Assembly (NCBI GenBank): GCA_030949725.1 | Contig: JAUZSE010000025.1 | Span: 62,001 to 126,000 of the forward strand | Reading direction: 5' to 3' | Source of the DNA: Sulfurovum sp. | Lineage (GTDB): Bacteria > Campylobacterota > Campylobacteria > Campylobacterales > Sulfurovaceae | Length of the DNA stretch: 64,000 bases | Part shown: piece by piece, positions 1-8,909 of the stretch | Numbering within the stretch: the stretch's first letter is position 1 | Layout of the letters: each line of letters starts with the position of its first letter | Notes under the pieces: generated by a model | The model's database searches: none | Told to the model about the DNA's origin: nothing | Seen by the model: the letters and a program-made list of their open reading frames with translations, nothing else | Program-made: the position numbers and the translations under genes

Positions 1-798
1 GGTTTGATGTTTGGTTATGCTTGTAAAGAGACACCTGAACTTATGCCTTTGCCTATTTCTTTGGCACATAAGATTACGGCGAAGCTAGCAGAAGTACGTA
101 AAAATGGCACTGTCCCATTTTTACGTCCTGATGGTAAAGCACAGGTTTCTGTCAAATATGTAGATGGCAAACCAGTGTCTATAGATACTATTGTTGTGTC
201 TACACAGCATCATGACAATGTTACTTTGGAACAAGTACAAAAAGCGGTACTTGAAGAAGTCATCAAAGCAGTTATTCCAGCAGAATTAATACATGATGAT
301 ATTACCTACCATATCAACCCCACAGGTCGTTTTGTGATCGGTGGACCTCAAGGTGATGCTGGACTTACGGGTCGAAAAATCATTGTAGATACTTATGGTG
401 GTTCATGTCCTCACGGTGGGGGTGCTTTTTCAGGTAAAGATCCTACAAAAGTAGATCGAAGTGCTGCTTATGCTGCAAGATATGTAGCTAAAAACCTTGT
501 AGCAGCAGGTGCTTGTGAAAAAGTGACCTTGCAGATTGCCTATGCTATTGGTGTTGCAAAACCTGTTTCTGTTTATGTTGATACGCATGGAACAGAAAAT
601 GTAGATAAGGATAAAATTACTGAGTGTGTATTAGCACTTTTTGATCTTACACCCAAAGGTATTATGGAAGAGTTAGATTTACTTAGACCTATCTATAGAA
701 AAACAGCAGCCTATGGACACTTTGGTAGAGAAGATCCTGATTTTACATGGGAACAAACAACGCGGCTAGATGAGATTAAGGCGTATCTTAATATCTAA
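1..798 (+). CDS. metK: S-adenosylmethionine synthetase, 3' part
   Basis: Methionine adenosyltransferase makes S-adenosylmethionine from ATP and methionine in the cytosol. The window begins inside the gene: the frame is open from base 1 and about 265 C-terminal residues of a family that is usually near 385 are present. The fragment carries the conserved glycine-rich loop GGGAFSGKD followed by [10 protein letters not shown], and the family's C-terminal region with [15 protein letters not shown]. The ATG at base 7 is an internal methionine, not the start. A hairpin lies shortly after the stop. Identification is secure; only the N-terminal part is missing, because of the window edge. Confidence 0.97.
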   Translation, partial: GLMFGYACKETPELMPLPISLAHKITAKLAEVRKNGTVPFLRPDGKAQVSVKYVDGKPVSIDTIVVSTQHHDNVTLEQVQKAVLEEVIKAVIPAELIHDDITYHINPTGRFVIGGPQGDAGLTGRKIIVDTYGGSCPHGGGAFSGKDPTKVDRSAAYAARYVAKNLVAAGACEKVTLQIAYAIGVAKPVSVYVDTHGTENVDKDKITECVLALFDLTPKGIMEELDLLRPIYRKTAAYGHFGREDPDFTWEQTTRLDEIKAYLNI

Positions 799-817
799 AT
801 TTACTAAAGTTTTACTG

Positions 818-839
818 TTCCACAGCTCTCGCTGTGGAA
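818..839 (+). terminator. Hairpin behind metK
   Basis: A perfect 9-bp stem (TTCCACAGC / GCTGTGGAA) with a TCTC loop lies 20 bases after the metK stop. The downstream sequence is AT-rich but has no clean T-run, so termination is likely rather than certain. Confidence 0.6.
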
Positions 840-875
840 TAATGTGATATTAAGATTTTTATTATTCTAAATAAG

Positions 876-881
876 TATAAT
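876..881 (+). promoter_or_regulatory. Candidate -10 box of jetA (leaderless start?)
   Basis: A TATAAT box ends only five bases before the jetA ATG, so a standard start 6-7 bases downstream of the box would fall on or next to the ATG itself. No Shine-Dalgarno sequence precedes that ATG. Together this suggests a leaderless jetA transcript. No -35 box is evident, which is usual for Campylobacterota promoters. Confidence 0.45.
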
Positions 882-886
882 CTTTT

Positions 887-2323
887 ATGACTTATGATTA
901 CTTAGAAAACCTCAAAAAAAATCACCTTGCAATACAACTTCTTAATGCCAATAATTTCTCTATGATAGTGGCGTTCTTTTATGAAGCCTTTAAATCTAAG
1001 AAGCGTCAAACACTCAAAGAAACAGAAATTTTAAACCTTTTAGATGATTATATTTATGCTATTAATGAAGGCTATGAAGAGCCAAAATTTCCTAAAACTG
1101 CGAAAGCCTATTTGGATGACTTTACGCAGGAGAGTTCTAATTATTTACGCAAATATTATAGCTATGAGAGTGATGAACCGATTTATGAACTAATGCCTGA
1201 TGTAGAAAAGTTACTCTCGTGGGTAGTAGGGCTTAAAAAGCAAGAATTTGTGGCTACGGAGTCTAAACTCAAAATTATTATGACGCTGTTAAAAGAGTTG
1301 GAATTTGAGACCAATTTGAGTGATGAAGAACGCATAGAGAGTTTGGAAAAAGAGAAAAAAGCCATAGATAAACAAATAGAAGCGATTAAAAGACAGGAAG
1401 ATTTACGCTTTGACACACGAAAAGTCAAAGAACAATTTATGCAAGTCCAAGCTACAAGTGCTGAACTTTTATCGGATTTTAGGGAAATAGAACACAACTT
1501 TAGAAATCTCAATCAAGAAGCCAAAAAAGCCATTGCCTCAACCCAAAATGCCAAAGGGGAAGTGCTAGAAAAAATCTTTGAGATAGAAGAGGGCATTCGT
1601 CAAAGTAATCAAGGCGAAAGCTTTTATGCTTTTTGGGATTTTTTGATGGATACAGAACAGATTGCACATTTGGATAGACTCTTAGTAAATTTATATGATT
1701 TAGAAGATATTCAAAGTTTAGACCCCCAGAGAAGTTTAGAAAATTTGACCTATAATCTTTTGAGTGGAGGGGAAAATGCCCATAAAGTGTTGGCAAAACT
1801 TGTAGAGCAGTTGAGACGATTTATTGATGATAAAGTGTGGGTAGAGAACCGTCGTATTTTGGAATTAGCTTATAGTATAGAACAAAAAGCAATGGATTTG
1901 AGAGACAAGACCCCTACACTAAGAGAATTTTTTAGCATAGATGGTATGAAAATATCGCTTGAATCTATCGCTTCTAAAAGGCTTTTTAGCCCTGTAGCCA
2001 AAGAATCCTTTTCTCATACACTCAAAGAAGAAGTTTTGGAAGTAGATTTGACAAAACTGTATTCTCAAGTCTATGTAAATGAGACTGAACTCAAACAAAA
2101 TATCCAAAAACTACTACAAAAGAAACCTCAATTCACACTCAAAGAACTTCACAAAACCTATCCTATAGACAAAGGAGTCTCAGAACTCATTGTCTATCTG
2201 AAACTGGCACAGAATATGGATAATGCCTATTTGGAAGCACATAAAGAAGAGATGTTTATCGTGACAGAAGAGGGTGTGAAAAAGAAGATTATTATGGATA
2301 GAGTGGTGTTTGTGAGGGAGTAA
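887..2323 (+). CDS. jetA: Wadjet protein JetA (DUF3375, MukF/kleisin-like)
   Basis: First gene of a type I Wadjet system, a condensin-like complex (JetABC) with a nuclease (JetD) that recognises and cleaves small circular DNA such as plasmids. The 478-residue product has the DUF3375 pattern: an N-terminal segment of the type YLENLKKNHLAIQLLNANN and LDDYIYAINEG, then a charged coiled-coil stretch (about residues 125-220) and a C-terminal winged-helix-like part. JetA plays the kleisin role bridging the JetC heads. The family is inferred from memory of its sequence pattern and from the neighbours, which are in the order A, B, C, D. Between jetA and jetB sit two genes foreign to the canonical operon. 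The start has no visible ribosome site. Confidence 0.9.
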   Translation: MTYDYLENLKKNHLAIQLLNANNFSMIVAFFYEAFKSKKRQTLKETEILNLLDDYIYAINEGYEEPKFPKTAKAYLDDFTQESSNYLRKYYSYESDEPIYELMPDVEKLLSWVVGLKKQEFVATESKLKIIMTLLKELEFETNLSDEERIESLEKEKKAIDKQIEAIKRQEDLRFDTRKVKEQFMQVQATSAELLSDFREIEHNFRNLNQEAKKAIASTQNAKGEVLEKIFEIEEGIRQSNQGESFYAFWDFLMDTEQIAHLDRLLVNLYDLEDIQSLDPQRSLENLTYNLLSGGENAHKVLAKLVEQLRRFIDDKVWVENRRILELAYSIEQKAMDLRDKTPTLREFFSIDGMKISLESIASKRLFSPVAKESFSHTLKEEVLEVDLTKLYSQVYVNETELKQNIQKLLQKKPQFTLKELHKTYPIDKGVSELIVYLKLAQNMDNAYLEAHKEEMFIVTEEGVKKKIIMDRVVFVRE

Positions 2324-2361
2324 GTATTAGAAATAGCAAAGAAATATGTTAAAATATTATT

Positions 2362-3036
2362 ATGAATTTAGATGAAGAAAAAATTAAAGAGTCTATCCAA
2401 TATTTTAATCAGAATAAGAAAGTCTTTTTAACGGATTATACGAAAAATATAGAGCTATCAACAGAGAAGATAGCTTTATTTACAGCAGGTATGAGTGGTG
2501 TTGGTAAAACTGAATTAGCCATATTCTTAAAAGAGTCTAATCCTAATCTTTTACATATAGATACGGATGAAATTAGAGAATTTTTTAGAGCCATTGGGTA
2601 TGATGGTAAAAATGCTAGTCTTTATCAAAAAGGTGCAAGTAGAGGTTTTTCTGAGCTTTTTACTTATGCTTTAAAAAATCAGTTTTCGTTGATAATGGAT
2701 TCTAATTTTGCCAATATAGAAATAGCCATAAAAAATATTGAGCGTTTATTGAAAAAATCATATAGGATTGAGATTTTATATCTTTATGATTATCCTGAGA
2801 AATGTTTTGAGTATGCAACAAGAAGAGAATTGGTCACGCACAGAAAAGTACCAAAAGATGTATTTTTACGAAGTGATGTTAATTCATATAAAACTGTTTT
2901 AGAAATTAAAGAAAGATTTAAAGAGAGAGTCAATTTACATTTTTTTGATAAACGAGAGAATAAGAATTATCAAAATATAGAATTTGACTTTTTGAAAAAT
3001 AGTATAGGAGAAATGTATGACAATTATAATGAATGA
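2362..3036 (+). CDS. Zeta-toxin-like P-loop kinase inside the Wadjet operon
   Basis: A 224-residue protein with a Walker A motif GMSGVGKT near residue 43, an acidic DTDEIR segment near residue 67, a MDSNF strand near residue 112, and a later arginine-rich lid (RRELVTHRKVP). This layout is that of the zeta-toxin/AAA_33 kinase family, whose toxins phosphorylate UDP-N-acetylglucosamine or other metabolites. A TAAAAT box ends six bases before the ATG, so it may be transcribed separately and leaderless. Its end overlaps the next small ORF by 20 bases, typical of a toxin-antitoxin pair, although in classical epsilon-zeta modules the antitoxin lies upstream. It could instead be a regulatory or repair kinase. 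Toxicity is not shown by the sequence. Confidence 0.75.
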   Translation: MNLDEEKIKESIQYFNQNKKVFLTDYTKNIELSTEKIALFTAGMSGVGKTELAIFLKESNPNLLHIDTDEIREFFRAIGYDGKNASLYQKGASRGFSELFTYALKNQFSLIMDSNFANIEIAIKNIERLLKKSYRIEILYLYDYPEKCFEYATRRELVTHRKVPKDVFLRSDVNSYKTVLEIKERFKERVNLHFFDKRENKNYQNIEFDFLKNSIGEMYDNYNE

Positions 3037-3217
3037 AGAATTTATGAATAAAGCATTGAAGCGTGTGGATGAGCTTCAAAATGAGTTGATAGAACAGTCT
3101 AAAAAAGTTTCAAACAGTGAGAAGATTGTAAGTATAAAAGTAGATTGTTTTATAGAAGAATATACTGAAAGAAAGAATAATTTAAACAGTTGTATTCCAA
3201 AATATAGCGTAATTTAA
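3017..3217 (+). CDS. Small ORF overlapping the zeta-like kinase, putative antitoxin
   Basis: A 66-residue, charged protein, probably mostly helical in its first 45 residues, that I do not recognise. A good ribosome site (AGGAG, about six bases from the ATG) lies inside the end of the kinase gene, and the 20-base overlap implies coupled translation. This is the strongest reason to see it as the kinase's partner, possibly an antitoxin. It ends 19 bases before jetB, so it is co-directional with the Wadjet genes. No DNA-binding motif is evident. Confidence 0.55.
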   Translation: MTIIMNEEFMNKALKRVDELQNELIEQSKKVSNSEKIVSIKVDCFIEEYTERKNNLNSCIPKYSVI

Positions 3218-3236
3218 CATCCAAGGACAATAAAAA

Positions 3237-3791
3237 ATGACTATAAACCAAGAGACTTCAAAAACGATTATTAAACTCTTTTCTGGGGTGTTATACAAAA
3301 GTGACCAGCCAAAATTGTGGTTGGAACTCGAAAAATCTTATGCTGTGATTTTGGATTATCTAAAGCCTTTGGGGCTGGGGGTGATTTTTGATGAGGCAGA
3401 GGGCTATGCTTATCTTCAAAATTTGGAACTTGAGGAAGATTTTCCTATTTTGTTGAGAAAGAGAACTTTGAGTTATAAGGTGAGTCTTTTGATTGTCTTG
3501 CTTAGAAAGCGATTGACGCAGTTTGATATGCAAAGTGATGAGAGTAGGGCTGTGTTATCAACAGAAGAAATGGTAGAGATGTTCGAGCTTTTTTTGGCTC
3601 AAAGTTCCAATGAAGTGAAGCAGGTGAAAGAGATAGAAGCAACGATTAAAAAGGTTGTGGAATTGGGATTTTTGAAGCGACTCAAAAGCAGTGAAAATTA
3701 TGAAATAACACGCGTGATAAAATCTTTTGTGGATGCACAGTGGATGGACGAATTTGATAAAAGGTTAGATGTATATGCAAAACTCTCATAA
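3237..3791 (+). CDS. jetB: Wadjet protein JetB (DUF4194, MukE-like)
   Basis: 184 residues with the DUF4194 (JetB/MksE-like) pattern: an N-terminal winged-helix region, the segment LRKRTLSYKVSLLIVLLRKRL near residues 80-100, and a second helical domain ending with VIKSFVDAQWMDEFDKRL. JetB is the kite subunit that binds JetA next to the JetC ATPase heads. A GGACAA ribosome-site-like stretch precedes the ATG. Its end overlaps the start of jetC, as expected for a stoichiometric complex. Confidence 0.88.
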   Translation: MTINQETSKTIIKLFSGVLYKSDQPKLWLELEKSYAVILDYLKPLGLGVIFDEAEGYAYLQNLELEEDFPILLRKRTLSYKVSLLIVLLRKRLTQFDMQSDESRAVLSTEEMVEMFELFLAQSSNEVKQVKEIEATIKKVVELGFLKRLKSSENYEITRVIKSFVDAQWMDEFDKRLDVYAKLS

Positions 3792-6700
3792 TAAGGGCTT
3801 TCGCCTAAAAAAGATGGAAATTTATAATTGGGGGACTTTTAACCAACGGGTCTATAGTCTAAATATCAATGGTGATAATGGACTTTTGACGGGGGATATT
3901 GGTTCGGGTAAATCGACGGTGGTGGATGCGATTACGACACTTTTAGTACCTAATCAAAAGATTACCTATAACAAGGCAGCAGGGTCTTTGGCAAAAGAGC
4001 GAACCCTTTATTCTTATGTGGTGGGAGAGTACAAGAATACCGTAGATGAGGGCATGGGAAGTTCTAAGGCTGTTGCATTGCGTGATACGAAGCATTATTC
4101 TGTGCTTTTGGCTACTTTTTCTAATGCTCATACCAAAGAAGAAGTGACTATCGCACAGTTTTTTTGGCTTACACAAGGAAGTCGTGTGGTCAATAAGCTT
4201 TTTGTGGTGGCAAAGAGGGCATTGAGTATTGAGAAACATTTTCTCAATTTTGCTACGGTGAAAGGGCTAAAAAAAGATTTAAGTGCCATAGAAAATGTGA
4301 CTACGCCTAGCACTTTTAAAGATTATAGTAAACAGTTTCGGCGTTTGACAAAAATTCAGAGTGAACAAGCATTGAACCTTTTTTATCAAACTGTTTCTAT
4401 GAAGTCTGTGGGAAATTTGACTTCATTTGTGCGAAGTCACATGCTAGAAGAGAGTGAAATAAATTCTAAGATTGATGAACTTTGTGGGAATTTTGATGAA
4501 CTCAATCAAGCCCATGATACTGTGTTGAGAGCCAAAAAACAGATGGAGATACTCAAACCTCTCATAGCTGATGCTCAAAAATACCGAAGTAATCTCAAAT
4601 CCAAAAAATCAAAAGAGAAGCTTAGAGAGCTTTTGTCTGCGTATTTTGCCAAAAACAAAAATGTACTTTTAGCCCAAAAGCTAGAAATTTTAGAGATAGA
4701 AAAAACCAAATCAAAGTCAAAGACAAAAGAAACGAGCCATAGCCTAGAAGAGATGGAAGAGCAACACTTTGAACTCAAAGATGAACTCAAACGCAGTGGT
4801 GGGGATAAAATACTTACTATAAATAAAGAGATTATGCGTCAAAACATTCTAAGAGATACACGCAAAAAGGTACATACTAATTATCATAAGTTGAGTAAAA
4901 ACTTAGGATTACCTAGCGTTTCTTCTGAACATACTTTTTTGACCAATTTGTCTAAAGTAGAAAAAGAAATTCTTCTCATAGAGGCACAAAAGGAAAGTAT
5001 AGAAAAGGAAAAATCACAAGAAACTACATTGTTTATCAGTCAAACAGAAAGCCTAAAAAATTTAGAAACCGAGATACACTTTTTGCGTCAAAGAAAGAGT
5101 AATATCCCCATGCAAAATGCCAAGATAAGGGACAAAATAGCCCAAGATATTGGTATTAAACTTTCTTTCGTGGGGGAGCTTTTGCGTATCAAAGATAAGG
5201 GATGGGAGGGAGCAATAGAACGGGTATTGCGTCCTTTTGCCTTGTCTTTGTTGGTAGATGAAAAAGACTATACAAAAGTCAGTCAATATATAGACAAAAC
5301 CCATCTCAAAGGCAAAATCGTTTATTTAAAAGTCTCTTCTTCCACAAAGCCAAGTCTAAGAGAACTAGAAAAAAATTCTTTGGTCTCAAAAATACAAGTG
5401 CATCATGAAACGCCTTTTTATGCGTGGATAGAAAATGAAATTCATGCCCGTTTTGACTATGCTTGTGTGGAAAATTTACAAGAGTTTAGACGCTACAAAA
5501 AAGCCCTTACCCAAAATGGACAAATTAAATCTTCGCTCGTCCGACATGAAAAAGATGACAGGTTTAGTATCAATGACAAACGGCAGTTTATTTTGGGTTG
5601 GGAAAACAAAGAGAAACTTTTGGCACTCAAAAAAGATTTTGCTTTGGGAAATGAAACCCTTAGTCTTTTAGCCCAAAAGATAGAAGTTTTAAATAGCAAT
5701 GCTAAAAAAAGTGAAGCTTTGCGAGATGGATTTAGAGATATATTGCATTTTGATGCTTTTGAAATAATAGATTGGTATGTGATTGCCAAAAAGATAGATG
5801 GCTTAAAGATGCAAAAAGAGGAACTAGAAAAAAGTTCAGACATTATCAAAACGCTTGAACTATCATTGGAAAGGCTCAAAGAAGAGCTAAAATCCAAAAG
5901 AGAGAGTCTCAATATTTTGTATCAAAAACAGGGGAAAATAGATTCAGATATTGAAAAATTTCAGAGAGAACAAGAGGAAGCCAAAGAATTATTTGAAAAT
6001 CATAAAAGTGCCTTAGAGAGCTATGAGATAGAATTAAAAGCCTATATCAAAGAAAAAAAGCTAGACAAAATAGAACTTCATAGCATCAAAAAAGACGAAC
6101 AAGGCATGAGAGAGGGCATTCAAAAAGAGATAGACAGTTTGGGTGCTAAGATAAACAGAAGCACCGAAAAGATTTCGGCGAGTATGCAAAACTATATCAA
6201 AGAATTTCCTACGCAAAGCAAAGAGGTGGATGCGTCTATGGCTTCGATGACAGAGTTTGAAAAGATGTTTGCTACGCTTCAAAAAGATGACTTACCCAAA
6301 TATGAGAAGCGATTTAAAAAGCTTTTTAGAGAGGGGACAATACAGCACTTTTTGAGCCTAAAAACAAGGCTTGAAGAAGAAGAAAAATCTATTGCAAAGA
6401 AAATATCTCTCATTAATGGCTCGTTGAAATCCATAGAATATAGTTCTGGTACTTTTATAGAACTTAGCCAAACAAAGGCGATAGATGTGGATATTAGGGA
6501 ATTCAAAGAAGACTTGAAACAAGCCCTTGCAGGTACAATCGGTGGAGATGAGAGCTATGATGAGTCTAAGTTTGTGCAAGTCAAAAAGATTATAGAACGC
6601 TTTAACGGACGTGAAAACTTCGTCGATGTAGATAAAAAATGGCGAAAGAAAGTCACAGATGTACGAAATTGGTTTAGCTTTGGAGCAAACGAAAAATACC

Positions 6701-7071
6701 AAGGCGACGGCACACTCAAAGAATACTATAGTGACTCTTCAGGAAAATCAGGAGGACAAAAAGAGAAACTAGCCTACACAGTCTTAGCTTCTTCTATCGC
6801 TTTTGCCTATGGATTGGAAGAAAATGCAAATAAAAGTTTTAGATTCGTGATGATAGACGAAGCCTTTGGAAAAGGTTCAGACGACTCAACCAAATACGGA
6901 CTAGAGCTATTCCAAAAGTTAAACCTACAACTCTTGGTCATTACCCCTATTCAAAAAATCAATGTCATAGAGCCATATATCTCGTCTATACACTTTGTAC
7001 ATAATCATGAAGGTATGGATTCATCGGTGGTGGGGCTGAGTGTGGAGGAGTATTTGGAGGGGAAGAGGTAA
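3769..7071 (+). CDS. jetC: Wadjet protein JetC (MukB/SMC-like ATPase)
   Basis: The 1,100-residue SMC-like motor of Wadjet. The N-terminal head has Walker A GDIGSGKST at residues 42-50. Long charged coiled coils (about 270-420 and 620-890) flank a central hinge-like region (about 430-600). The C-terminal head carries the ABC signature SGKSGGQKEK at about residue 991 and Walker B FVMIDEAFGKG near residue 1027. ATP-driven loop extrusion by this subunit lets the complex judge DNA topology. The start overlaps jetB by 23 bases; a second ATG two codons later is an alternative. All catalytic motifs are intact, so the ATPase looks functional. Confidence 0.93.
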   Translation: MYMQNSHNKGFRLKKMEIYNWGTFNQRVYSLNINGDNGLLTGDIGSGKSTVVDAITTLLVPNQKITYNKAAGSLAKERTLYSYVVGEYKNTVDEGMGSSKAVALRDTKHYSVLLATFSNAHTKEEVTIAQFFWLTQGSRVVNKLFVVAKRALSIEKHFLNFATVKGLKKDLSAIENVTTPSTFKDYSKQFRRLTKIQSEQALNLFYQTVSMKSVGNLTSFVRSHMLEESEINSKIDELCGNFDELNQAHDTVLRAKKQMEILKPLIADAQKYRSNLKSKKSKEKLRELLSAYFAKNKNVLLAQKLEILEIEKTKSKSKTKETSHSLEEMEEQHFELKDELKRSGGDKILTINKEIMRQNILRDTRKKVHTNYHKLSKNLGLPSVSSEHTFLTNLSKVEKEILLIEAQKESIEKEKSQETTLFISQTESLKNLETEIHFLRQRKSNIPMQNAKIRDKIAQDIGIKLSFVGELLRIKDKGWEGAIERVLRPFALSLLVDEKDYTKVSQYIDKTHLKGKIVYLKVSSSTKPSLRELEKNSLVSKIQVHHETPFYAWIENEIHARFDYACVENLQEFRRYKKALTQNGQIKSSLVRHEKDDRFSINDKRQFILGWENKEKLLALKKDFALGNETLSLLAQKIEVLNSNAKKSEALRDGFRDILHFDAFEIIDWYVIAKKIDGLKMQKEELEKSSDIIKTLELSLERLKEELKSKRESLNILYQKQGKIDSDIEKFQREQEEAKELFENHKSALESYEIELKAYIKEKKLDKIELHSIKKDEQGMREGIQKEIDSLGAKINRSTEKISASMQNYIKEFPTQSKEVDASMASMTEFEKMFATLQKDDLPKYEKRFKKLFREGTIQHFLSLKTRLEEEEKSIAKKISLINGSLKSIEYSSGTFIELSQTKAIDVDIREFKEDLKQALAGTIGGDESYDESKFVQVKKIIERFNGRENFVDVDKKWRKKVTDVRNWFSFGANEKYQGDGTLKEYYSDSSGKSGGQKEKLAYTVLASSIAFAYGLEENANKSFRFVMIDEAFGKGSDDSTKYGLELFQKLNLQLLVITPIQKINVIEPYISSIHFVHNHEGMDSSVVGLSVEEYLEGKR

Positions 7072-7091
7072 GTTGGATTTATCGAAATATT

Positions 7092-7115
7092 GGGAGCGTT
7101 TACCAACGTCCCCTA
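7092..7115. repeat. Degenerate copy of a GGGTGCGTT palindromic repeat
   Basis: GGGAGCGTT, a TACC loop, then AACGTCCCCTAC. This resembles the perfect hairpin behind serS (28281-28302) and the imperfect one behind hisH (35094-35117). It may be a small dispersed palindromic element, here following jetC. Confidence 0.4.
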
Positions 7116-7164
7116 CATATCTAAAATTTGGGAATATCTTTTTTAGGAAGTGATGAGTTTACTC

Positions 7165-7311
7165 TCACCCCAACTTTACTCTATTAAATCTAAAATTCTT
7201 TCCCGAGCCTTTGCCATATGCAACGATGACCTTATTATTTGTATATAAGAAAACGATGTCACCTTCTCCAATTCGCTCTATATTAATTAAAGATGATATA
7301 TAAAAAAGTAG
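7165..7311 (-). pseudogene. Decayed C-terminal fragment, PUA/EVE-like
   Basis: On the minus strand an open frame with no start codon encodes about 48 residues, including the stretch ERIGEGDIVFLYTNN followed by VIVAYGKGSGK, ending in TGA. The 'GDIV-LY-N---I-AYGK' pattern recalls EVE/PUA-like or related nucleic-acid-binding domains found in restriction and defence proteins. Nothing upstream continues the frame, so this is a remnant. It sits between jetC and jetD, opposite to the operon. The family call is an inference from a short motif. Confidence 0.5.
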
Positions 7312-7399
7312 TTAAAAAATACTTGTAATTTTTAGTATTTAATTCTTAGATGAAACGGATATAAAAGAACTTTATGTTATGATATATAAAGGTCTAGTG

Positions 7400-7609
7400 A
7401 TGCAAGTGCAATTAAATATAAACAATAATCAAAAAAATCTTTTTCTTGATTTTATACATACTTTTATGAAGAATGATATTGTAACAGATTATATAATTCT
7501 TGATGAAAAAAATGATAAGAAGTTTCAAACTAAAGATGAAGAGCTTAGCTTTTATAGTAAAGAATTTGAGGAAATGGCTACGGAATTAAAAGAGCTTAGC
7601 TCTAAATAA
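7400..7609 (+). CDS. Small antitoxin-like protein between jetC and jetD
   Basis: A 69-residue product. I start it at the ATG preceded by AAAGG seven bases upstream rather than at an ATG seven codons earlier. It begins with an alternating hydrophobic strand (MQVQLNINN) followed by a helix and an acidic, lysine-rich tail ending EMATELKELSSK. This build is common among small type II antitoxins that partner RelE/ParE toxins, but no toxin gene follows: only about 50 bases separate it from jetD. It may be an orphan antitoxin or the residue of a lost pair. No homologue was searched. Confidence 0.5.
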   Translation: MQVQLNINNNQKNLFLDFIHTFMKNDIVTDYIILDEKNDKKFQTKDEELSFYSKEFEEMATELKELSSK

Positions 7610-7659
7610 TGATAGAAAAGAGATAGATAACTTGATTATTAAATCATTAGAAAAATTAG

Positions 7660-8826
7660 ATGCCCCTTAAACTCCAAACCCCCAAAGACCTAAACAAAAA
7701 ACTCACTAGCATCTACACTCAAGCCCAACATATCAAAGCGTATGTATTGGAAGAAGATTTTAATATAGAAATCAAATTTAAACGGCTATCAGAAAAAGAG
7801 ATAGAACAAAACTTTGAGGAAATTCGTGATTGGATAGAGAGTTTGAAGCAAAGTTCTTTTGATGTGGATTTTCAAAAGATTACTTATCGTTCTTTGGGTG
7901 AGCAGTTTGTACCTAAGGTGTTGGTTTTTACTAGAGAAAGTTTTTTAAAACATCTAGGCAAAGAAAATATCTTTAAGAGACACATACAACTTATAGATAA
8001 AAGTATAGAAGAATTTCCCAAATTAAAGCGTTTATTTATAGAGAAGCCTAAGCTTATCATGGAATATGATGAGGTTTGGGAGAGGCTTTTACTTGTGTCT
8101 GCGTATTTTATTGCACATCCTAAGCCTAATGTCTATATGAGAGAGTTGGAGATAGAGGGGGTGGATACGAAGTTTATAGAGTCTCACAAAAAAGTGCTTG
8201 ATATGATACTTTCTACTCTTTTGGAGAGAGAAATGACAAAACTCGCGCAACATGGCTTTGAAAAATGCTATGGATTGAAATATGATTTGCCAAGTATTCG
8301 GTTTAGGATTTTGGATGAAAGTTATTATCTTGCAGGGTTGAGTGATATTTCTTTGCCTTTAGATGAATTTATGAAGCTTGATAGTGCGTGTGAGAAAGTA
8401 TTTGTCACCGAAAATAAAATCAATGGATTGAGTTTTCCCAATATAAAAAGTGCTATGGTTATTTTTGGTTTGGGTTATGGGATAGAGAGTCTCAAAGATG
8501 TGGTGTGGTTAAGAGAGAAGAAGCTTTATTATTGGGGTGATATTGATACACATGGTTTTGCGATACTTTCACAGTTCCGTTCTTATTTTCCTCAGACACA
8601 TTCTATTTTTATGGATAAACAAACGATTGCAGAAAATAAGAATATGGCTACACAAGAATCTATACTTAAAAGATTTACGGGTAAATTAGATTTTTTAAAT
8701 CTCGATGAACAAAAAATCTTTAATGATTTAAAAGAGAATAAATATGCTGATAGGTTTCGGGTAGAACAAGAGAGAATTACTTTAAAAAAGAATAGGCTTT
8801 GTTGGGAAAAGGAGCGTATCCAATAA
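7660..8826 (+). CDS. jetD: Wadjet nuclease JetD (DUF3322/DUF2220, TOPRIM)
   Basis: 388 residues. The N-terminal part corresponds to DUF3322 and the C-terminal part to DUF2220, a topoisomerase VI-like TOPRIM domain. The TOPRIM glutamate is visible in VFVTENKING (about residue 250) and the DxD motif in WGDIDTHG (about residue 290), the metal-binding residues needed to cut DNA. JetD is the effector that cleaves plasmid DNA trapped by JetABC. It is separated from jetC by about 590 bases holding unrelated small sequences, whereas in compact Wadjet operons the genes are closely packed. No clear ribosome site precedes the ATG. It ends with a normal stop and looks complete. Confidence 0.9.
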   Translation: MPLKLQTPKDLNKKLTSIYTQAQHIKAYVLEEDFNIEIKFKRLSEKEIEQNFEEIRDWIESLKQSSFDVDFQKITYRSLGEQFVPKVLVFTRESFLKHLGKENIFKRHIQLIDKSIEEFPKLKRLFIEKPKLIMEYDEVWERLLLVSAYFIAHPKPNVYMRELEIEGVDTKFIESHKKVLDMILSTLLEREMTKLAQHGFEKCYGLKYDLPSIRFRILDESYYLAGLSDISLPLDEFMKLDSACEKVFVTENKINGLSFPNIKSAMVIFGLGYGIESLKDVVWLREKKLYYWGDIDTHGFAILSQFRSYFPQTHSIFMDKQTIAENKNMATQESILKRFTGKLDFLNLDEQKIFNDLKENKYADRFRVEQERITLKKNRLCWEKERIQ

Positions 8827-8874
8827 TTTAGGATAAATACTTTGAAGATTAAAGATTAATTTAACTTTTTTTGC

Positions 8875-8880
8875 TATAGT
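8875..8880 (+). promoter_or_regulatory. Candidate -10 box of fdxA
   Basis: TATAGT lies 29 bases before the fdxA ATG; a GGAATT ribosome site sits just before the ATG. Confidence 0.45.
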
Positions 8881-8909
8881 TTGGTTATATCAAATATAAA
8901 GGAATTAAA

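Noticed and set aside
5493-5912. Long minus-strand frame inside jetC
   Set aside because: It is antisense to an intact, motif-bearing SMC gene, lacks a ribosome site, and its serine/leucine-rich product is the usual complement of lysine/glutamate-rich coiled-coil codons.
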